Made by a program: the position numbers and the translations under genes. From Dillenia suffruticosa (Eukaryota; Streptophyta; Magnoliopsida; Dilleniales; Dilleniaceae): a stretch of 64,000 nucleotides of DNA. The stretch lies in NCBI GenBank assembly GCA_033439265.1, contig JAVTVX010000016.1, positions 12,573,201 to 12,637,200 on the forward strand. The letters run 5' to 3'. Positions within the stretch are counted from its first letter, which is position 1. Each line of letters starts with the position of its first letter. Positions 56,653 through 64,000 of this stretch are shown here, piece after piece. Under the pieces are notes generated by a model. It was not told where the DNA came from and searched no databases. It worked only from the letters and a program-made list of their open reading frames with translations.

Positions 56653-59600
56653 TGTAACACCGACACTGCGGTGTTTCTAATTTAATTATATAGAGAGAAA
56701 TTTTATTTATTTAAATTGATTTTTGATTTTGGGGTATTTTAATTAAATTTTTGGTATATCTTAATTTGTCGAATTTGTGAATCGAAGTAAACCCCGTTTT
56801 CACAAAAAAATTAAATTTTAGTGAACTATAGGTGCGAAGACATTAAAAAAAAAGAGAAGAGAGAGAGGAGATGCTACGTTATGGAGTGAAACGCAGCACC
56901 TCCCAATTAGGGTTGGAACCCTAACTTTATCTCCCTCTCTCCCTCTCCCCGACCCTTTACCTCCCGCGGCCGCCTTCTTCCTCCACCGCGATCGGTCGCT
57001 CGCCCCGTCACCCCTCTCCACCGCGAGCAACCACACCACCACCAACATCTTCTTCTTCTTCTTCTCTCCCTCTCTATTTTTCCTTCTCGGATTCTCTTTT
57101 ACTATTTTTCTCTCTCTTTCCGCTGCTCACTCTCTCTCTATCTCTCGTGATCCCCTCCCTCTCGATCGCCCTCCACCGTGAATCTGCCACCTTCCACCAC
57201 GATACGCCACCATTGCGATCCGCCACCACCGCGAGCACACCCCAGCCGCTGCAGCTCCTCCCTCCTACGAGCGCGAGAGCGCCACAACGCGCCTCCTCGG
57301 GAGTGCACCTGTGCATGAACGCACGCCTGCGCATGAACGCATGAGTGCGCTCCAGCCTATTAGTGTGCAACCCGTGAGCGCACTACTGCTGTCCAGCTCA
57401 CGAGCGCATGTGCCAGCCCGTGAGCCCGTCAGCACGCGAGCCCGCGAGCCAACCAACCTACGAGCCCACCACCCCGCGAGCCCACGAGCCCGCGACAGCA
57501 CACGAGCCCACACAGCCCGTGAGCCTACTGAGGCCACGAAGCCCACTGCGGCCCACAGCCCTCAGCTCACGATAACCCGTGACAGCCCGTGAGTCTCTGC
57601 AGAGCATTGTAGATTTTGGAGCGATCGAGCAAACATTCGGACCGAAGGTCAGCACTCCGAGAAAACCTTAGGTGAGAAAATTTTCTTTTCCATTTGATTT
57701 ATTTGAATGAATGCTAGGGTTAAGTTGAGAAATGAGGAGAAATGGTTGGCGTGTAGGTGCTGCGTGCCATGGGTGCTGCGCACTGCACATGGGAGCTGTG
57801 CGACCTGCACATAGGCGCCTGTACCCTGCATATAGACCCTGCATATGGGCACTGCGCGCCCCGCACATGGGCGCTGCACACTGCATAGAGGAGAGCTGGG
57901 CTGTGGCCCTGTTGGCCCTTGGGTACGAGCGAGAGATTGGATTTGTATGAGCCCTGTACGAGATTGGTCGAGTACCAACGCTTGAGTCTTGTAGACATGT
58001 TGTATACATGAACAAAATATGAGGAATTAGGGAATGGTTTTAAAGGATTCGAACTACCTGATTGCGTACGTGTATTAAAAGTTATAGCCTATTTCTTATA
58101 ACTGCGTAGGTTTGAAACTCGTTGATTTTTATATATATATATACATTCATAGGTATTGGGTGTCTTGAGTTTGGGGAACACTTTTCTTCGCTTCATGGTA
58201 TTATTGGAGAGTAAGCTAACCTCCCCCATAATGTGAGTAGGATTTATTTCAATACCTTTGTTTAATATGTAAACCCTATTTTATAATATTTTGATAAATG
58301 AGTATGATTTTTTGTGTGCTTGAAATGTTTTGATTGGTTTTGAAACTGACTTTTTTTGAACCGTTGGAGTATCCAAAATTTTGGTTGAATTATGAAAATT
58401 ATGCATCCATATGGTTAAAATGTATAATGTGTCATTTTACGCTATATATTGTATTTGGTTTGTGAACCTGATTACTGCATGTTCTTGATATGATATTGAT
58501 TTTGGCATTGACGGCTTTGGTATGTATTGTTCCGTAGCTACAAAGGACACCGTGAGAAGCTCTTGGGTGGCATCCGGATATGCTTAGGCTTGGGGTATCC
58601 CACGAGTTGTCGTGATTTTATTAACAACATAGTATTTGCCAGGTTGAACTCAAAAAGGGAGAGGATTTGGATACTCTCTCCAAGTCTAGCACCTGGACGA
58701 GGTCCGTCACCAACGCCAGAGTAGAGAGCACTTTAAATAAATTTGCATATAACACTCCTGGTGTTCCTGTCATAGGTAAAGGTAGACCTCTGCCAGGACA
58801 CTTTCGGTTGGCAGCTCTATGATTTTAATGACAGTGCTTTGGATGCATATTTGACTGGATAATGCATGCAAATGATATATTATTGAAATGAAAAACATGA
58901 TGATTTGAAGTATGAATTGTATACTTACGCTTCGACACTACAGTTTCACAATTTTTATTAGACGATTGCATTGACCCACGCACTCACTGAGTATTCTTTC
59001 CCTGAGTACTCACCCCTTATTTCCCTTCTTGTTTTAGAGATAGCATTTGGCAAGGAGCGTTGCTTTTAGGACACTTAGTATCATTAGGAGATCTGGTCTG
59101 CACTTGAGGAGTCATTGTATATTTTTGCTATAATTTCGTGAGTTGAAAATTTTATTGATGATGTATATGTATTTTAAGGTCTATAGATGACCATTGTATA
59201 ATTCTGGGATGACTGTACAAAAATGGATATTTAAATTGTGGAACTCTTATGTCATTGCATTACACTTGCATTGAGGCAAATTCCTATTCATTGTGTATGT
59301 TACTTGGGAATATGTTATGTCCTAGAAGTGTATTTTAGGACCGCTCGGTGCCTCCTCTAAATCACATAAGGGGCGACTGGCGGCTAGTCATGCCTTTGAT
59401 GGGAGCATGGCAGTAGAGGTCTGTGGTTAGTATTGTGGAAATTCGTTTTGCTAGCCTTGTGTTGTCCTGAATTGTGCGGTATGGATGTGTTGGTCTGATG
59501 TTGAGACTGGATTTATGTATTGTGAGGTCGGGTTGGCCCTGTTGTACAGGTAGCAGGTTGATTGCTATATGGGAAACCTCCGATATATGAGGAGTTTCTG

Positions 59601-59676
59601 CTTGATTTTCTGTAAAAATACAGCCGATATTTAGGACAATGGGAGGCTGCTCACGATCCCGGTCTGGGACGTGACA
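56653..59676 (+). repeat. Gypsy 5' LTR (copy e), 3024 bp
   Basis: Starts TGTAACACCGACACTGCGGTG and ends CTGGGACGTGACA. The primer site follows at 59684. It contains a GAGAGGAGATGCT box, an AATTAGGGTTGGAACCCTAA inverted motif (56910-56930), a long CT-rich and GC-rich leader-like region (56930-57600) and a GC-rich short repeat (57380-57590). Copies a, b, c and d elsewhere in the window match parts of it. ORFs at 56818-57998 are products of this GC-rich sequence. Confidence 0.95.
57380..57590 (+). repeat. Degenerate GCGAGCC-type short repeat inside the gypsy LTR
   Basis: Variants of GCGAGCCCACGAGCC at irregular spacing of roughly 10-15 bases. Equivalent, in complement, to the repeat at 7895-8215 in the solo LTR. 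Confidence 0.65.
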
Positions 59677-59683
59677 GTTGACT

Positions 59684-59695
59684 TGGTATCAGAGC
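59684..59695 (+). promoter_or_regulatory. Primer-binding site of the gypsy element
   Basis: TGGTATCAGAGC, seven bases after the LTR. Complementary to initiator methionine tRNA. Confidence 0.93.
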
Positions 59696-59986
59696 CTCGG
59701 TTGAGAGCTATGTAGGAAGAGAGTCTTGAAAACATTCCTAAGTGTGTTTGTGTTTAAAGTCTTCAATGCAAGAGAGTTTCATACAGTCATGAAGTCCCAA
59801 TACATGGTCATAGGTATATGAGTTCATCCATTTTAGGGGGGTTAGATATGATTGTATCTAACCTAACATGTTTTTTTTTAGGATTTCATTCTTTGTGAGG
59901 GTAGTCAAGATGTAACTAGTCTAAATTTCTTGAACCATGCTTATTCTTTGAACGATACCTAATAAGGATCCTTCTCTTATAGAAAT

Positions 59987-61140
59987 ATGATGACCCAACG
60001 GAGCACCCATTTTGCCTCACCAGAGGAATTAGACGAGCTGGAGGATCGTTCCTCGACTCGTGTGCCACCACTAGCACCTACTCAGCCAACTTCTCAGGCT
60101 GAGACTCCCATACCCAACCTCGACTCGTGTGCCAGTTCCTTCAGCACTGGTTCCACCACCGGTGGCCGGTCCTTCTATCTTATCAGAGCCAAGTGAGACC
60201 ACATCAGCTACTCTTAGACGGGTACATGAGTTGACTCAGTTGGTTATGGAGGCCCATCAGCTAGGGTGAACTGATATCACAGGGCTTGGTGACGCTGTGA
60301 CAGCCAAGCATTGGATCAACCGTACCCGTAGGATTTTGACCGATCTGGGGATTGGAGAGGAGCTCTGCCTGAAAGTGGTACAATGATTATTAGAAGGATA
60401 GGCCCTCACTGATGAGGTGACAGAACTACTGCGGTAAGATGACTCCCTTCGGGAGTTTGACCGCAGATTCTTCCACTCTACCAGCAGGACCGGATGAGGT
60501 CAGAGTTGGGACGGCTTACACAGGGGTCCAGATTTGTCTTAGAGTATGAGGCAGACATGCGGAGACTTGCCACATTTGTACCGGATCTGGCCACACCTCA
60601 GTATTTGCGCTTCAAATTCGAAGATGGTCTTAGCCTCAGCATAAAGAAGTATATGACTATTAATCCACAGTTTACACTGGCCGAGGTGATAGACTCTGCT
60701 CACCGAGCGGAGGCTTTGGTCCGCACCGATTCTAGGCAGAGAGAGAATAGGGAGCTGAAGAGAAAGAAAGAGAAGTCTCATTCTATGCAAAGTTACAAGA
60801 GGGGTAGGGGATCTAGTTCGCACAGAGATGGATTTGGATCTGGATCTTCTAATCTCGGATGGGGACAATACTCCCAGGGGTTCAGATAGCCCACTCTGAC
60901 TCACCCTCCACAGTATACTGCTCAGCGGCATCCTTATTGCCACAGGTGCAATAGATCCCATTCGATAGGAGCTTGTTCAGTGTCTGTCACTTGCTTCCAC
61001 TCTGGGAAACCGGGGCATATCAGGAGTTCCTACCCTGAGTTAGGATGTGGAGGACAGAGTTCACAGAGCCGCACTAGTACTCCTCATATGGGTCAGCAGA
61101 GGAAGCCTACTCGGTCAGCATCTTTTACTCCCAGGTGACC
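59987..61140 (+). pseudogene. Gypsy gag remnant
   Basis: ATG 59987 begins an N-terminal region rich in Pro, Ser and Thr. The frame breaks at 60196 and continues through LVMEAHQLG and ITGLGDAVTAKHWINRTRRIL (matrix/capsid region) to 60494-60889: RLTQGSRFVLEYEADMRRLATFVPDLATPQYLRFKFEDGL, the Retrotrans_gag capsid core. The basic end (KRKKEK, SYKRGRGSS) leads to a decayed zinc knuckle (CFHSGKPGHIRSSYP, about 60990-61034) with two Cys replaced. Gag forms the particle; this copy cannot. Confidence 0.85.
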
Positions 61141-61434
61141 ACCGGGAGTAATATAATGCAGACCCAGGCATGACAGCAGCCTAGGGCTCAGGCCCGGATT
61201 TATACCATGACGCTGGAGGATGCCCAGGCAAACCCCGACATCATCATGGGTACTCCTCCTTCTGATCCTGTAGAATAGGATCTCTATTTGCATTTCCACT
61301 TCTTTTGGGGATATCAGTATTGTATCATGATAGTTGTATAGGTATTTTATGTTGTGTACCATTTTGTCGACATGATACTACTCTAACATCTTTGTACACT
61401 GAAGTTGTAAAAGCCTTAGAGGCTCAACTATTTT

Positions 61435-61453
61435 GATATATATATATATATAT
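61435..61453 (+). repeat. (AT)n microsatellite in the gypsy internal region
   Basis: TATATATATATATATATA between the gag and protease remnants. Confidence 0.9.
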
Positions 61454-61493
61454 CAAGTTTGAAATTTTTCTAAATCTATGTGCATTTTGTTCA

Positions 61494-61841
61494 ATGATAG
61501 GTACTCTACCTATCTTCGGAATAGATGCGCGTATCCTTATTAACACGGGGTTTAACTATTCATATGTGAGCAATCAATTCTCTCGACATTCTGACAGGCT
61601 GCTCTCACCTTTGGACGAGGAGATATTGGTCATCACTCCTCTGGGTAAACAGATTATGCACGTCATAGTGCATAGAGATGTTGGGGATATAGTGCTAAAG
61701 GCAAATCTAATCCCTCCCGCTATGACTGACTTTGATGCCATCTTGGGGATAGATTGGCTACATATGCATCAGGCTTTAGTTGACTACTTTAAGAAGCAGG
61801 TGGAGTTTCGAAAACCCGATCAGTTGATGTTGATTTTTTAG
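61494..61841 (+). pseudogene. Gypsy protease remnant with active-site change
   Basis: ORF from 61494. The active-site loop reads ILINTGFNYSYVS, so the catalytic Asp of the D-T/S-G motif is Asn. The rest of the fold is recognisable: VITPLGKQI, KANLIPPAMTDFDAILGIDWLHMHQA. The conserved ILGIDWL near the C-terminus confirms the family. It ends at a TAG at 61839. Confidence 0.85.
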
Positions 61842-64000
61842 GGCGAGAGGCGGGTTTTACCCACTGTGTCATTTCAATTTTGGTGGCCAAACGCATGATT
61901 CGCCACAGGTGTGCGGCATATCTGGCTCACATCATAGACACCATTGCTCAGGGACAGTGGATTGAGGATGTTCCAGTGGTACAAGAGTTTAGTGATGTTT
62001 TCTTCGAGGAGCTACCCATATTACCACCGGTTCGGAAGTTCGACTTTGAGATCAATTTAGCTCCGGGACTACCCCTATCTCTATGCCGCTATACAGGATG
62101 GCACCGGTTGAGCTGAAAGAGCTCATGGTCCAGCTGCAGGAGTTGCTGGATAAGAGATTTATTTGTCTTAGCACGTCACCTTGGGGTGCTCCAATGCTGT
62201 TTGTAAAGAAAAAAGATGACTCACTGAGATTGTGTATGGATTACAGGCAGCTTAATCGGGTGACTGTGAAGAACAGATATCCACTACCTCGCATAGATGA
62301 TTTGTTTGATCAATTGCAAGGTGTTCAAGTTTTCTCGAAGATTGATCTTCGATCGTGATATCATTAGTTGCGGATTAGGACTCAAGATGTGCCAAAGATA
62401 GCTTTTCGCTCTCGATACGGGCACTATGAATTCCTTTTCATGCCGTTTGAGCTAACTAATGCCCCAGCTGCGTTCATGAACTTGATGAACAGAGTTTTTC
62501 ACAACTATCTGGACCAGTTTGTCATAGTCTTCATAGACGATATATTGGTTTATCGTTGAGTGACAAGGATCATGTTCAACATCTTCTCACCGTCTTACAG
62601 GTCCTCCGCGATGAGCAGCTGTATGCCAAATTCACAAAATGTGAATTTTGGCTAAGACATGTTGGATTTTTAGGTCATGTCATTTCTGCGAAGGGGATTT
62701 TTGTTGATACGCAGAAGGCCAATGCAATTAAAAGATGGAAGCAGCCTCAGACAGTGACTGAGATCAGGAGTTTTCTTGGTCTGGCCGGGTATCACCGCAT
62801 ATTTGCTAAGGGGTTTTCCGAGATAGCTATACCATTGTTTAGATTAACGCAAAAGGGTGTCAAGTTTGTATGGGATAACCGTTGTGAGGCGAGTTTTCAG
62901 GAACTCAAATAACGGTTGACTACAGCTCCAATTTTGGCGCTTCCTACCAGTAGTCGGGAGTACACAGTGTATAGTGATGCTATATGATAAGGGTTGGGTT
63001 GTGTTTTAATGCAAAATGGTCTGGTGATCGCCTACGTTTCTAGATAGTTGAAGAAACATGAGGTGAATTATCCGACACATGATCTGGAGCTTGGGGCCAT
63101 AGTCTTCGCATTGAAGATATGGCACCATTACTTGTATAGGGTGACTTACCGGGTGTATACGGATCATAAAAGTCAGAGTATTTATTCACCCAGCGAGAAC
63201 TTAACCTAAGACAGAGGAAATAGTTGGAACTTCTCAAAGATTATGATCTTATCATTGATTATCATCCGGGCAAGGCCAATGTGATTGTTGATGCCTTGAG
63301 CCGGAAATCAGCTTAATTATCTCAAGAGAACGATATGGCTTACCTCATTTGTTTGATGGGACTCCGGGATTTAGGAGTCAGATTGGTTAGTGATGATCCG
63401 GACACTCTACTAGCCAAGTTTGAGGTCAGGCCGACGCTGTTGGACCATATTAAGGAGCTTCAGGGCACTGATACTGAACTTTAGGCTCTTATTGAGAGAG
63501 CCCACAGAGGTGATATAGATGATTTTAGAGTTCGTAGTGATGGACTTCTGACTTATCGAGATAGAGTGGCTAACCCATTGATGAGGATCTCTGCAGGTCC
63601 ATATTAGAGGAGGCACACTCCTCTGCCTATGCCTTGCACCCGGGTAGTACAAAAATGTATCGAACTATTCAGGGTGGCTATTGGTGGCCAGGTATGAAAA
63701 GGGACATTATGGAGTTTGTAGCTAGATGTTTAGTCTGTCAGTAGGTGAAGGCTGAGCATCAGAGGCTAGCGGGTTTACTACAGCCTCTTCCCATCCCCGT
63801 ATGGAAGTGAGAACATGTGACTATGGACTTTGTTATGGGATTGCCACAGATTCAGGCCAGATATGATGTCATTTGGGTGGTAGTTGATTGACTCATCAAG
63901 TCTGCCAATTTCATCCTGATGCGTAGCGACTCTCTATTGGAGACATTGGCACGTCTGTATATTGATGAGATAGTCATACTGCAGGGAGTTCCCGTGTCCA
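61842..64000 (+). pseudogene. Gypsy reverse transcriptase, RNase H and integrase remnant, truncated
   Basis: RT: VQEFSDVFFEELP (61979), [26 protein letters not shown] residues near 62090, [23 protein letters not shown] (62190-62256), KIDLRS followed by TGA (62358), FIDDILVY active site (62533-62556) and [12 protein letters not shown] (62662). Connection: [22 protein letters not shown] (62764-62828). RNase [28 protein letters not shown] (63079-63138). Integrase: YWWPGMKRDI (63680) and CLVCQ (63733), then the core VTMDFVMGLP (63819), WVVVD followed by TGA and the second region ETLARLYIDEIV. The window ends within integrase. Stops and frame changes are scattered throughout. Confidence 0.9.

Larger units (their letters stand above)
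56653..64000 (+). mobile_element. Ty3/gypsy retrotransposon, 5' LTR and internal region, cut by window end
   Basis: LTR (56653-59676), a primer site seven bases later, gag, protease, reverse transcriptase, RNase H and the start of integrase follow in the order typical of Ty3/gypsy elements. The 3 kb LTR and Met-type primer site suit the Tekay/Del chromovirus group, but the chromodomain would lie beyond 64000, so the clade is inferred. Many stops and frameshifts show that this copy is inactive. Confidence 0.92.

Noticed and set aside
57074..57998. Multiple ORFs on both strands, some with His/Arg-rich repeats
   Set aside because: All lie inside the gypsy 5' LTR, and similar non-coding sequence is present in other LTR copies.
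1..64000. CRISPR arrays, operons, bacterial-type promoters and tRNA or rRNA genes
   Set aside because: The sequence is plant nuclear DNA; tandem repeats seen are microsatellites and minisatellites, and no tRNA- or rRNA-like sequence was recognised apart from primer-binding sites.

Overview
This is nuclear DNA from a seed plant, probably an angiosperm with a large, repeat-rich genome. The evidence is plant-type LTR retrotransposons of both superfamilies, initiator-Met primer-binding sites (TGGTATCAGAGC), CACTA transposon ends, and two intron-bearing fragments of conserved plant genes. The species cannot be determined from the sequence. No intact host gene, tRNA, rRNA or CRISPR array was seen. 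Almost everything recognisable is a mobile element or its remains, often nested.

Layout. 1-2920: a ~3 kb Ty3/gypsy LTR cut by the window start and broken on the right by a CACTA transposon end (2921-3405). ~3540-5445 and ~10340-12175: two copies of a ~1.9 kb LTR-like repeat rich in GTCGACT-type motifs. Between them lies a solo gypsy LTR (5614-8988, minus) with a GAGAT target duplication. 12180-14800 is unassigned but carries the same motif style. 14839-19902: a truncated and rearranged Ty1/copia element (copia A) with a duplicated 3' segment and a 1 kb patch of gypsy LTR. 20859-21717 (minus): a pseudogene of NADPH:quinone oxidoreductase. ~23676-25640: a short element with direct terminal repeats around a Gag-only region. 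26231-27185: a gypsy LTR fragment. 27190-29195 (minus): a decayed copia pol. 29195-30200: an 850 bp GC-rich minisatellite fused to a CACTA end.

30709-37920: a complete but heavily mutated copia (copia B) with both LTRs. 38488-46840: a CACTA end split by a nearly intact copia (copia C, 38847-46678). Copia C has 388 bp LTRs, a perfect ATCGC target duplication and an unexpected extra ORF (40291-40785) ahead of gag. 48551-49133 (minus): three exons of a BAR/SH3-domain protein gene fragment. ~49905-53388: an Athila/Tat-type gypsy remnant with a decayed tRNA-Asp-type primer site. It is interrupted by a minus-strand gypsy LTR (53389-~56640), after which comes the 5' LTR (56653-59676) and internal region (to 64000, truncated) of a Ty3/gypsy element.

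The elements do not cooperate as a pathway; the window records successive insertions. The same gypsy LTR family occurs at least five times, copia A, B and C are one lineage by their shared ~1.1 kb 3' non-coding region, and one CACTA family supplies three separate ends. The most unusual points are the extra ORF in copia C, conserved hairpins at the two ends of the gypsy LTRs, the minisatellite fused to a CACTA terminus, the motif arrays at 3.5-14 kb, and two host-gene fragments that kept their introns.
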